Shown: positions 46,296-57,497 of the stretch, in pieces
How the letters are laid out: every line of letters begins with the position of its first letter
Numbering within the stretch: the first letter of the stretch is position 1
Assembly (NCBI RefSeq): GCF_003086295.3
Contig: NC_092055.1
Location: 119,208,692 to 119,272,691 of the forward strand
From: Arachis hypogaea
Taxonomy: Eukaryota; Streptophyta; Magnoliopsida; Fabales; Fabaceae
Reading direction: 5' to 3'
Length of the DNA: 64,000 bases
Translations under genes and position numbers: made by a program
The notes under the pieces: generated by a model
Databases searched by the model: none
What the model saw: the letters and a program-made list of their open reading frames with translations, nothing else
Told to the model about the DNA's origin: nothing

Positions 46296-46997
46296 TAGTA
46301 AATAGGATATACTTTATTTGACTGGTTGTAATTAACACTATTTTGTTTAAAAAAGCAAACGCTGCTTCTTTCAATGTATATATCTGAATATTAATGTAAA
46401 TCTTAATGTATATATCTAATGTTAATATTTATATCTGATTCAAGATGTATATATTTGTTGGAACTGTCTGGCTACTGTTTTGTTCTAGGATCACAATAAA
46501 TGGAATCAGACCCCAAATAAACAAATGAGCAGAAATTAATACACACAGTGAACAAAAAGTGCATATATCAATAAAAAATGTATATATCAGTATTCAGTTT
46601 CAGAAACACCTGAACTCTCTGACATAGCACAATAAATTGACTATTCAATAAATAAAAAAGTGACTATTTAATAAAGAATTTCACAAAAGCTAATATAAAA
46701 AACAAAAAAAGTGACTATGCAATAAAAACTAACAACAGTTAGAAATTAAACCTCCTATAACTTCAGTGAACTAAAATTTACTCATAGATGAAAGAAAATT
46801 TATGTTAATGAAAACTGAAACTCGTATAATCCTCTTTGGGATAATTCATATCTGGTGCATTATAAAAGCTAGAACTTGACTGAATTGTCGGTCCGCCGTT
46901 TAAAAGATTCAGCTGCAAAAAGAGAAAATAAATCGTATATTAGCAAAATGCACAAATGAATGTTTGCCTAATCAAAAGCAAATCAATTTTACCTCGC
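46296..46997. other. Spacer between the convergent Ulp1-like and FAR1-type relics
   Basis: About 700 AT-rich bases with repeated TGTATATATC phrases (46370-46580). No gene. If the two genes form one element, this is its central intergenic region. Confidence 0.5.
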
Positions 46998-49080
46998 TTA
47001 GAGCTGGCTTTTTCTTTTTCTTCGTGGCGTTTGAGATCTTTTTTTTTCCAAGTTTGATCCAAGTCTGTTCTTGGACCGGCCTGTTGTTCTGACACGTGGC
47101 GAGCTTTGAAGGTCGTTCACGTCGCTCAACGTCGCTTCTTTGTGGGATAACGAACTTTTTCCTTTGCTTCCCTCTTGATATTCTTGCATCTCGGCCATGA
47201 CATTATCAAACGCCCGGTGCAGAATTTCGGTCAGCTCCTCAGACTCGGATGCAAATTCGCATATATTGTGCGACTGAAACACCAAATCATTGAATCTCTT
47301 GCTTCTCAGCTCCAGTAGAGGCTCGTCTTCGCTACTCTTGATGTGTGTGTGCCTCCTCTTTATGTTCGTGCTCCAGCATTCCAGTATGTATTTTGGTGCC
47401 ATGTTATCCACTCACACGAAGCTTAGGACGCTCAAAAAATGGCGGCACAGTATGCCCCCTTGACTCGAATAGTAGGCACTGGCACTTTACCTCTCGTGAT
47501 ACTACATCGTAGGTGACAAAAAATTTGTTGAATGTTGAGTTGAAAACCTGCTCTATGACTTCGTATGTTGTGAAACCTAGGGTGGAATGCACTGATCTTG
47601 TGATACAGTTCACTTTTCCTCTGAATTGTCCTTAAACTTTCCTGAACTTTTCGTGGGTATACACGTGCTGAAACTGCGCCTCTATTGCTAATTTTGTTGC
47701 GCACGGTATCACAGTGTGAAAATCTGCAGTGTCAAATTCTCTCTCTCTTTTCTCTCTACTTGCTAGGCAATTGTCGTATTGCTTCACAAATTAACTTAGG
47801 GAGCTGTTGCGTGTGAAGAACTTATTGAATAATGCGTCCATGCTCTCGCTTCTTTGTATGCTTCTTATCCCGGCCCAGAAGTGGTGATCCAGGTAAACTA
47901 AAATCCATATATGGCGTTCCTCGTACAGCTCTGCAGAATGAACCAAACTAATGAGCTGCACTAAACCGAAATCTGTGCATGTTTTGACCCAAAAGATAAA
48001 GGCATGAAAATAATTTGAGTTAAAACCTCGGTTACCTGAGATCCACTTGTTGCCTCCGAGGCCGTACTTTGTGAGAAAATCATTCCAATTTCTGTCGAAT
48101 GCGTCTTTTGTGACCAAACGACGTAGCTAGTCTCTTGTTCGATTTCTTCATGTCATTTGTAGTCATTTAGTTTGTTTGGAATTTTCTTCATGATGTGCCA
48201 GATGCACCAGCGGTAAATTGTTGTTGGCATGCACATCTCGATGGCCCTTTGTATCGATGCGCATTAGTCGGTGAGAATGCCTTTTGGTGCCTTCCCTCCC
48301 ATGCAACGGAGCCAACACTCGAATAGCCATTTGATGATTGGATGTCCTCGTTTTTCATCAGCGTGCATCCGAGAAGTGTCGACTAACCGTGGTGATTCAC
48401 GCCCACAAAAGAACAAAAAACCAGATTGTACCTGCATAAATCAACACTCTCACAATGTGATGAACCGAAATGTGTGGATTTGGTGAACATAAAGACTGAA
48501 TTTGGGTGAACCAAATACCTGTTTGTGTTGTAGGTAGTGTCGAATGAAACCACGTTTCCGAAATACTCGCATGCAGCCTTGCTTCTTGCGTCGGCTCAGA
48601 ATGCATGTTTGATGGAGTGATCGCCTTCGAGATTGAGCTCAAAAAATAAATTTTGGTTCTTCTTTTTCATTCTTAGTAGGTGCTTCCCAATTCTTTGGCA
48701 TCGTCTTGTTCGGAAACATTCCGTACTTTCCTTGTGATGTAATTCCTCACGTCTTTTTTTATAAAACTGAGTTTTCGGTGACTACCGGCTGTTGCTACAA
48801 ACGATTGATAAGTTTTGCTTGGTCTGATTTTGGCTTCCTCGTTGGTTTCGATGGTTCGACGCACGAACATGCTTAGCTCCCTATGTTGTTTGAGCATCTC
48901 TGCACGGTCTGGACAGCAGTGGTGTGAGTAATTCAGAACAACTTTGGAAATTATTCAGAGACCGACGTCCTTCATTATATGTACGTAGATCCTGGCTGGA
49001 CAGTTTATGCCGACTGAGGGGTTTGTCTTCAGAGTTGGAGATATCTTGGATTTTCATCTCCCCTCTCTGCTGCATACGAT
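46998..49080 (-). pseudogene. FAR1-type MULE transposase, broken
   Basis: Read leftwards from 49075: linker QHRELSMFVRRTIETNEEAK, FVATAGSHRKLSFIKKDVRN and HAFWADARSKAACEYFGNVV. The MULE core has LFECWLRCMGGKAPKGILTD and RWCIWHIMKKIPNKLNDYK (48150-48370), then WNDFLTKYGLGGNKWIS, HFWAGIRSIQRSESMDALFN (47791-48117). A SWIM-type finger reads VKCQCLLFESRG ... CRH (about 47430-47480), and a basic C-terminal tail ends RRKRKSQL at 46998. The N-terminal DNA-binding domain was not found. Stops and frameshifts occur throughout, and introns may account for some breaks. It faces the Ulp1-like gene tail to tail, about 700 bases apart. Confidence 0.85.
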
Positions 49081-49239
49081 TAGTTGATTCTTAACCTCGT
49101 CTCCCTTCTGAGTCGTGTTTCTTATTTTGGTAGAAAAATTGGCAAGTTTGGAATAATATTTGTAGAACTTTCTGGCTTTTCTAGTGTCTTGAAAATCATC
49201 TCCACCTTTGGGACAAATTGTTCATCCACAACACACCTG

Positions 49240-49560
49240 GTCTGCAGGATGAACCGAACATGTTATTATGGTGAAACAATAGTATGGAACTAGATGAATG
49301 GAACATTATCCATTATATAAATTCAAATTCAAACAACTTTCTGCAGAATAAACTGAACACGTACTCATGGTGAAACAATTGTATAGTACTGAATGAACGA
49401 AACAATTGTATAGTACTGAATGAACAAAACATAATCCATTATATAAAATCAAATTCAAACATCTTTCTGCATAATGAACCGAACACGTACTCATGGTGAG
49501 ACAATTGTATAGTACTGAATGAACGAAACATAATCCATTATATAAAATCAAATTTGAAAC
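49240..49560. repeat. ~60-120-bp tandem repeats upstream of the FAR1-type relic
   Basis: The series CTGCAGAATGAACCGAACA or a variant, CATGGTGAAACAATTGTATAG, TACTGAATGAACGAAACA and ATAATCCATTATATAAAATC recurs about three times, with one inner unit duplicated. It lies just 5' of the minus-strand transposase. Confidence 0.85.
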
Positions 49561-50504
49561 ACATCTATCTACAATTTAGAGATTATCAAATCAATTGAAT
49601 TCAATTCAGATTCAGAACACTTGTGTCCATTCAATACAATTCAATTCAAGTTAGCAATTGCATTCCATTCAATTCGATTCAAAATTGAATAATCCAAACC
49701 TCGTCTAATTGATTCGTTTCAGAAGAATAATCCAATTCTCTCTCATTCAACTGATTTGAAGTTGAATCATTCATTGTTTCGATTCAAAAGTGCAGATCGA
49801 AGAAGAAAACAAAGAAGAATAGGAAGAAGATAAATGCAATGTAAGTAGATCGAAAGAAGAAAATGAGAAGATGAGCGCGGCCAGAGGAGAACGGCGAAGT
49901 TTATTACGTTGAAGGCAATGCAGATCAATAAAGAAGAACGCGAGCAGAGAAGAAGAAGAAGAAGAAGAAGAAGAAGAAGAAGAAGAAGAAGAAGAAGAAG
50001 AAGAAGAAGAAGAAGGTTTAGGTTGCAGCAGAAGATTTACGTTAAACAAAGTTTTAGGTTGTAGCAAGTTATATGTAGCGCGTGTATGACAAATGAGTAA
50101 GAGGGGAGGCGCGTCTGACCCAAATTGCTTGGATAACTTGAATGCATTTTTTATAATGATATAGAGCATTATTGATTAAGTATATAGAACTTAATTGCAT
50201 TATACAATATATAGACTAATATATTTTTTATTCACTTTGAATTTGTGTCAATATTAACTAATTTTTTAATTAAAAATATTAGTTCCTAATACTCTTCAAA
50301 ATAAATTAACGAGAATAAAATTGAAAAATAAAAGTAAGCGAGAGAAGGGACATAAAATCTCCAATATTTAAAATCACCTCTGAATGATTATTTATGTGGT
50401 TTGGGGAGATGAATCATTAAAGATATATACAACATCGGAAAATCATATTTGTTATCGAAATATTGGATATTCTGATGTTGTACATCTTTAAAATTTTGTT
50501 TAAA
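49561..50504. other. Spacer with (GAA)n, no gene
   Basis: Non-coding DNA between the FAR1-type relic and copy B. A polyserine frame on the minus strand is only the translation of the GAA repeat. Confidence 0.65.
49949..50015. repeat. (GAA)n microsatellite
   Basis: About 22 uninterrupted GAA/AGA units. Confidence 0.95.
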
Positions 50505-51865
50505 ATATTATTGATCTTTTTTCTTAGAAGAACATATATTAACAATATCATTTTCATATATTAAAATTTTTCGAAAGAAATATACATTGACAACCTTAAT
50601 CTATTATATATTATTAAAATTGAATTTTTTCAATTAATAGTATAACTAACATGGTATATTTTTAAAAGTTTTTTTAATTTATTTTATTTAATTCATTTAA
50701 TATTTTGTTTAACCATATTCACTATACCAATCAATAATATTAATTATTTGATTTTACTGAAACAAATAAATTAATTTTGTTTTAATTTACATTAAATTTT
50801 TTATCTTATAAATTTTGATTAATAATTTTTAAAAATTTTATAATTAATTATTTATTTTATTTGATTGACAAAAAATCAATTATATTAACTATTTGATTTG
50901 AATAGAATAAATGAATTTATTTTATTTTAGTTTAAGTTAATTTTTTATGTATTTTAATTAATAATTTTTAAAAATATTATAATTTTTATATGACATATTT
51001 ATAAGATATTTTTATTCATTTAACTTATTTTATTAAATCAAACAATTATAATTAATTAATTATATTAATTATTTAATTTAATTAATTTAAATATAAAGAT
51101 TCTCAATATCTTCGATAAGAGAAAGTTGAATCTATATCTTTTAATTTTGTACACTTCTAAATTTTAAACTAGGATTTAAAATAGAGTTACTGTAGAATCT
51201 GCAACATTACTTATGCAGGTGACAAATTTATTTTGTCACTCACCGAATGAATCAGGAACAAAGCAATGATGAAAAACTAACACTTTGTGTTGCTATAATT
51301 TTTGTGAAGTTGATTAAGTAGGAGACAACTTCATTTTATCTTATAACTAGCAAAACAAAAAGAGCAAAGAAGAGAAATAATCCAGTCATATATCCTGGTT
51401 CAGCCACCATGTGCAATGTGGCCTATTCCAGTTTTCACTACAACGATGGTAGAATTTGCACTATCTTTATCAAAGATTTGCAAACACCAATTCCTAAGGA
51501 TTCTACCTAATCCTATCAGGGACAAACCAAACTTGATTTGGCTAACTTCACTCCCTAGACTCTCACCACTAAGTATTCATCCAACTTAGCAAGAGAAACT
51601 TCTCATATTCATGAATACAAAACAGAAGTGATAATAAAAGAAATTAATATAATTTCTGGCTTTTCTCCAAACTTATTCTCTTTGTCTTTTCTCTCAATGA
51701 TTTTTATAGATACCTTACATATTTACCTTTTTCCATTGATTGAAACAAAGATAAATTTGAAGAATAGAAAATTTTAAAGTTAAACCATGAAGGAAAAGAA
51801 GGTATAGTTAGAAAGCTATGAAGACCCAAATAGTGTGCTTCCACCTTAATTCAAGTGCTGGCCGT

Positions 51866-52261
51866 TTACGATTTTATATAAGAGTAAAGCTTCAAAAACT
51901 TGAGCTTGCTGAGGATACCAATTCTAAACAGTAGAGAATCTTTGACTTTGTCTTCTTTCCCAATCCAAAGAAGTGGATACTTATTCTTGATAGTGACCTT
52001 ATTCAACTGTCGATAATTCACGCACAACCTTATTCGCCATCCTTCTTCTTTACCAACAGTACTGGAACTCCCACGATGAACACTTGGACGAATAAACTTC
52101 TTCCCATGTAGCTCATCTAATTGCTTCTTCAGTTCTGCTAGCTCCAATGGTAACATCCGATAAGGTGCTATCAAGATCGGTCCAACTCCAAGTATTAAGT
52201 CAATGCCGAAATCTATCTCTCGCCGAGGAGAACACTCTAGTATGTCTTCAGGAAAAAACAT
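51866..52261 (-). pseudogene. Ty3/gypsy RT N-terminal stub (copy B)
   Basis: The minus strand encodes [60 protein letters not shown] and then unrelated sequence. It stops at the same point as copy A, before the catalytic core. One open frame of 131 codons, but truncated and non-functional. It overlaps the protease frame by a frameshift near 52255. Confidence 0.8.
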
Positions 52262-52745
52262 CGAAAAATTTCTTCACCATTTGGATCCGTTTCAGACTTT
52301 GTCCGTTGCCGTTTGAGCTAGCCATTAACAGAACGTACCCCTCACCATTACTCCCATCACATGTAACTTTTACAGAATTTAAATAGAAAGCATTGGATAA
52401 TACTAGTCCAGTAGGTACATTTTCAGGCAAAATGATAGCAGTCTTCTCAAAACATTCCAGAAAAATATGATTTTTGAATAACCAGTCCAATCCTAAAATA
52501 ATATCTAAACCATATAAAGGCAAGCAGACTAGGTAATGTGCAAAGGTTCTTCCGTCTATGACAAATTCTATTTGTTGGCATACTAGGCTAGTCAAAGTAT
52601 TTTGGCATGTGGGTGTATGAACAATCAAATCAAAATTTAGTTTCGATAAATTTAATCCCAACTCATGTGCAACACTTAAAGAAATAAAAGAATGTGACGC
52701 ACCCAAATCATATAATACAGTTAAGAAGCGAGTCTTGACATAACA
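52248..52745 (-). pseudogene. Ty3/gypsy protease domain (copy B)
   Basis: A 152-codon open frame covers SHSFISLSVAHELGLNLSKL, LIVHTPTCQN, CLPLYGLDIILGLDWLFKNH and KRIQMVKKFFDVFS. The catalytic triplet reads D-L-G, again not D-S/T-G. It is better preserved than copy A but still expected to be inactive. Confidence 0.8.
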
Positions 52746-53933
52746 CTGACCTTAAATCAAGGAGTTCAAATATACAGTATCATCAGCGGTCATAGCAAAT
52801 ACCCGTCCTTACTGTTAGACCCTAACTGATTCTTGAACAAACTTCTTTGGACAATTCCTCACCATGTGCCCCAGTTCACCGCAGTTATAACGGACAATCG
52901 TTCCAAATTTACAAGGTCTACCAGGATGATTCTTCCCATACTGTTTACATGTCATGTCCACTTGGACCTGCTGAGGTCGCTTGTCAGCACTCTGTCTTAA
53001 CCTATTGCCATTTCCAATAGTAGAGCAAATAGGAATGTTCCTAGCTTGTTGATTTCCTTGCACATGGTGCTCCAGGTGCCTTAAAATTCATCTTTCATCG
53101 TACCACATACCAATTGAAATTGTTAAAGTTTCTTGGTGGTAAACTTGGACGAATTATTTTCGATACTGCCATCTTCTTCTCGCAATATTCCATCAATTGA
53201 CTCTTGTAGCTCTGCAAAATTTTACATTTTCAGTGAAACCAACGAATGCATCAACTCGTCAAAAAATACTCATTCAAACTTCAAACACTTTCATTATTCA
53301 AAATCATCTGAATTTCTCTGACAGATCTTAGAGAATCGGCAGAAATTTTCAAACCTTCCAGTGTACTCTGCTACTGACATATTTTCCTGCCTCAACTGCA
53401 TCAATTACATCTCCTTGGCATCACGAACTGATATAAAAAAAATACTTATTATAGAATTCTTCCTTAAAAGTATTCCAAAGAATCTCTCGAGCATTCTGCC
53501 GTAGCAACCGCTATACTCTATGCCACCAGTACTCAACTTCTCCTTCTAGCATATATGTCGCAAACTCCACATGTTGTCCTTCTGGCACATGTTGCACTCG
53601 CAATGCTTCTCGATACCTGGGAATCAATTGTCAACTTCAATCACAACAAGCGTTCCCTTAAATTTAGGCGGATTTACCTTCAGAAAAACTGCCAGCGTCA
53701 TAGATTTTTCGTGATCCGGCATCCTCATTACCGTTGCTATCTTCATTGCGCTCACCATTACGTTCATCATTCCTCTCCCCTAAACGGTCAATTGCTCGGG
53801 TAGTAGAAGTCATCGTTTCACGCACAGCATCAGCCATGGTGTTTACGATAGCTATAACAGCATCCGCGTCGTTCCTCGGAATATCTCCTGAATTTTCACT
53901 TCGCCTACCGCATCCTCATCCCCGTGCAGCCAT
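52746..53933 (-). pseudogene. Ty3/gypsy gag-like gene (copy B)
   Basis: Starts at the ATG at 53933 (MAARGRG) and contains the gag domain in several frames. Near the C-terminus it has KQYGKNHPGRPCKFG and a zinc knuckle YNCGELGHMVRNCPKKF whose first Cys is Arg. Stops and frameshifts occur throughout. Confidence 0.78.
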
Positions 53934-54135
53934 TAAGATCTTATTCACACCCAACATTTCATATTAAGGTGGTCAGTCTTAACATTTCAGGTAAAGTGTG
54001 AATAGTCTCTGAAATGAATATATAATGACAGTTATGCAATCCATATCACAAAGATATCCTAAATGCATGAGACACAACTCAGAGTATGCAATGAAGCATA
54101 ATTCAGTCCATTTTCCCAAGCTCTAACAGAAAAAA

Positions 54136-54149
54136 CTGCTCTGATACCA
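54136..54149 (-). promoter_or_regulatory. Primer binding site, initiator tRNA-Met type (copy B)
   Basis: The minus strand reads TGGTATCAGAGCAG immediately after the LTR end at 54153, the canonical form of the site that is mutated in copy A. Confidence 0.85.
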
Positions 54150-54152
54150 AAT

Positions 54153-54360
54153 TGTAACGACCCAATTTCTAACACATCATGGTCATACTGAAAACTAAAC
54201 ACTACTAACTTGCTTTTTTAAAACATACCTAATTGTTATTATTAAGCCTGTAATCAAATTAGCATTCGATCGACATATATTTATTTTAAAAACGAATCAA
54301 ATGATTGTAAGAAATTAAGCAACACAAACAAACACAAAAAGAAATAAAGCAACACATAAA
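54153..54360 (-). mobile_element. Partial 5' LTR of the copy B gypsy element
   Basis: Plus-strand edge TGTAACGACCCAATTTC, matching 5002. Continuity is lost at the (TA)n tract. Confidence 0.6.
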
Positions 54361-54361
54361 G

Positions 54362-54363
<2 letters not shown>

Positions 54364-54447
<84 letters not shown>
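54364..54447. repeat. (TA)n microsatellite, ~42 units
   Basis: An uninterrupted AT dinucleotide run. At the matching place copy A has only a short AT-rich stretch, so it expanded after duplication. The Tyr/Ile-repeat frames over it are artefacts. Confidence 0.95.
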
Positions 54448-54449
<2 letters not shown>

Positions 54450-54479
54450 TCTGTACAATATACATAAAGACAGAAACCA

Positions 54480-55080
54480 AAGCTAATTAAATTGTACAAT
54501 TATTATTAAGATTTTTTAATTTTATTTTTATATTAAAGTATTTTGTATTTATTATATTATTTATATTATATGTATTTATTAAAAATAATATTAATAAATA
54601 TCACATAATCATAAAAAAATAATTATATTGTATTTAATAAAAATATTTAATATTTTTTATTTATACATATTTATATTAATAATTATAAATAATAAGAAAT
54701 ATAATTAATTTAAATATAAATAAATATAAAATTAAAATAATATAATAAAATTATTGTGTAATTTCACTATATAATTAATATTTAGTATATGAAATAATGA
54801 GAAATATCATGATTTAGTGACAAGGAGAATATACAGTATAAGATTTTTCTAGGTTCAAATCGTATCTTCACAATTTTGGAAAATTTTCTTGAACAGTTCA
54901 ATTAGACTGATTTTTTACCAATTTTCATCCATTTTGACGGATTTTCACCAGCTTAACCTGTTCTTACCAATTTTTTATCTTAAACGGTTTTTCAATTAAA
55001 ATGAACCGATTAGAGATCCGATTTATCGATTTTTTGATCGAACAAACCGGTCCAATATGGTGTTTTAAACTATGCACGTG
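54480..55080. mobile_element. Degenerate AT-rich element, hAT-like relic (copy B)
   Basis: Counterpart of 5290-5870, with the same AT-rich core and the same GGTTCAATT/AACCGG-type right part. No clean ends. Confidence 0.4.
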
Positions 55081-55429
55081 GGCATTTTCTCTCGCGCTCT
55101 TTCCCCCTCCTCTCATCTCTATCCTCCTCTTTATCCAGCAACAGTGACACCAGCATCCACCGCCTTGCCTTTTCCTTTCCTTTCTTCTCTTCTCTGTCTG
55201 TTCTGATGTTGAGTTATGTTTGATATTGTTAATATTATTATTCTAATTTTAATATTTGTTTTTAGTATTATTATTGCTGGTGGTGATGATTTCAAAGGGA
55301 ATGATAGCAGAAGTGTTGTGATATAGGGATGAGAGATGAAGTGAAGTTGGAAGGTGAAAGATAGTGGTCCCGAGAGCAGGAACTGAACGAGGATAAACTT
55401 ACATTTTTGAAAAAAAAAATGTTAATGAT

Positions 55430-55735
55430 TTGGCCTATCCGAAGTAAGATTTTCTTCGAAGTAGAATTTTATCTAGGTCAGACCATTACCGCTAGAATTG
55501 CTAACGAAGTTACCAGTTTCTTTAGAGTTTCGCGAATTCAATATATCTTACCATTGGGTTATTGTTCAACGGTTATTAAACTTGGTTTTAGTTTACTAAA
55601 CTGACTTCACAGTAGTATCAGTTTGCTAGTGCACTTTGCATTTCTGGAATTTCAATTACAAATTTACGATCATGACCTGTTCCATTTTATTCCTATTTGA
55701 CTTGATGCTCTCAGCCGCCGAAACGCATAAAATAA
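55430..55735 (+). repeat. Small dispersed repeat (copy B version)
   Basis: Longest version of the repeat also seen at 6320 and 34650. It begins near CCGAAGTAAGATTTTCTTCG and ends at AAACGCATAA. Confidence 0.75.
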
Positions 55736-56327
55736 TTAGTCCAGTAATAGGGAAAGAAGACCAGGGAATTTACGTGGTTCGGTCAAATGACCTACATCCA
55801 CGGGAACAATAATAAAAGCATTCCACTATAAGAAATCAAGAATCCACAGTACAATCTTTACAATACACGGTGAAAACAGAAAAGAGAAAACGGTTATGGT
55901 TGTAGGCAAATCTTCCTCCATGATGCCGCTCCGATTAAATACCTGAAACATCCTATACACACGAACACAACATACATCCACTCTACTTGAAAACATTGGA
56001 ATCAGAGGTAATGTAAAGCAATAACTTGGACGCATTTTATTAGGTAAGAACATGATCCAAATAGCAACTCAGGTCAAAACAGCAGATTTCAAGTTCAGCG
56101 TGCAAGAATATATACCATTTGAATAGATCAGCATGCGTATACACGAGGATGACAAAATAATGGAGTTATGCGAACACATACACCAAAGCGGCTAAGCAAC
56201 AGAACTGAACCATCAATAATCTTCGATAATGTCGCATCCGTTATTGCAAAATCCACCTTCAAAAGGTCACCAAGCATTCCAGAAAGCAAAGTCTTATATC
56301 AACTAGCGCACACCCCGTAAAAGAAAC

Positions 56328-56705
56328 TGTACAAGATGTCTCTGGTACGGATTGAGAGATGGATCGGGAACCTGCGGGTCAAGGCGGATGCCGGATCACT
56401 TGACTGGGGCGATGGGGGTGGTACCTGCAAAGACACTCCGACGCTCAAGTCAGAATGGATCTGAGAGGTAGAAAGTGTGGAATGAATGAATACCTGGAGG
56501 GACCTGAGTCCTCTATTTATAGGTGATGGAGAATATCTTATCTTATCTTATTTGGCTAAGATAAAGGAGACGTTTGAATTCGAAAGTCGGTTAGGAGTCT
56601 GAGAATGCCGTTTTCGGGCCTTCTAGAAGTGAGGAACGGGTCGGACCCGGGGAACCGGTGTTGGGTTCGGTCTTGGATCCGGGATAGTGGGCCGGATCCG
56701 TAACA
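56328..56705 (-). mobile_element. 3' LTR of the Tat-lineage element, 378 bp
   Basis: Plus-strand edges are TGTACAAGATG at 56328 and GGATCCGTAACA ending at 56705. On the element's strand that is TGTTACGG...CTTGTACA, with the required TG and CA. The left flank GAAAC (56323-56327) is the expected 5-bp target copy. Copy A shows the same site unoccupied at 7310-7314. The right edge is confirmed by the adjacent purine tract. Confidence 0.85.
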
Positions 56706-56720
56706 GTTGCCCCCGCAGCG
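56706..56720 (-). promoter_or_regulatory. Polypurine tract
   Basis: The minus strand reads GCTGCGGGGGCAAC directly before the 3' LTR. Short GGGGGCAAC tracts are usual in Tat-lineage elements. Confidence 0.75.
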
Positions 56721-57497
56721 GGAGAGCGAACAAGGTCGGTCCGTCGCTTGAAAGGCGTGATGCCTGTCCGTGGGCTTCGGTTCGTCTCGGGAGTTCGTTT
56801 TGTTTCCTGGAGGGAGGTCGGTGCCTTGGTTCCGGTTTCGCTGGGGGGCTCGTCTGACCGTTTTTTGGTTTGACGAGACTCCTCCGCTTCTGCCGTGTCT
56901 GTTGCGTTCTTCGATGCTTTATCAGTTTCTTTTTTCGAGGGAGGGTCATTAAATGTGAAGGGACGTTTTCCCTTTTCTGCCCCTACTAGCTTTAACTGTG
57001 CCTAGGGGTAATTGTGTCAGTTCACCCCTCTTTGAAACCGTTTTGGATTTTTATTTCAGTTCCCTCGCTCGTTTCCCTTTCTTTTTCCTTTTTCCATTCT
57101 CTTCTGAAGAATTTCTCTCTGAACAGAAAGTCCCCTCCTTTCTCTGTGGTCTTTCGTTTTTTTTTTGTTTTTGCTTGCTGCTTCTGCTTTTCGAGCTTCC
57201 TCAAGTGTTCTTTCTGCATTTCCAGGTTAGCGCGTTTCGTTTATTCTTTTCCTGTTATTTTGTGAATGCTGCTCTGTTTTTTGCCATGCATTGTTCTGCC
57301 TGTTTTTAGTTTTGCGTTGAACTAGTCTCTTTTTTGGGGGGGGTGGTTGTTTGAGTTTTTGGAGGGGTCGAGCACCGCCGTATTCATTCGGTGATGGCGG
57401 TGTACCGCCGCGTTGGTTTGGTAGCGGTGTGTAGGTTTCTGTCTTGCTTCTGTCTAGGGTTAGCAGGCTGATGGTGGTGCTCCTCCCTGTTTTAGGT
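56721..57497 (+). promoter_or_regulatory. Upstream region of the antisense ORF
   Basis: About 780 bases between the polypurine tract and the ORF start, with T/C-rich leader-like sequence (57060-57240). I see no strong TATA box. An upstream open frame (56998-57309) is rich in Phe and probably just the pyrimidine tract. Any promoter for the antisense transcript should lie here or in the LTR. Confidence 0.4.

Larger units (their letters stand above)
50505..56327 (+). repeat. Copy B of the ~5.9-kb direct repeat
   Basis: Collinear with 1390-7314, same orientation, offset about 49.0-49.1 kb. It contains the same RT stub, protease, gag, primer binding site, LTR edge and non-coding block. Differences: a long (TA)n tract replaces a short AT segment, about 200 bases matching 7081-7280 are missing, and at 56327 it is cut by the Tat-lineage element. 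Confidence 0.85.

Noticed and set aside
49771..50169. Polyserine ORF on the minus strand
   Set aside because: It is the translation of the (GAA)n microsatellite with arbitrary flanks.
54281..54499. Tyr/Ile-repeat ORFs
   Set aside because: They are translations of the (TA)n microsatellite.
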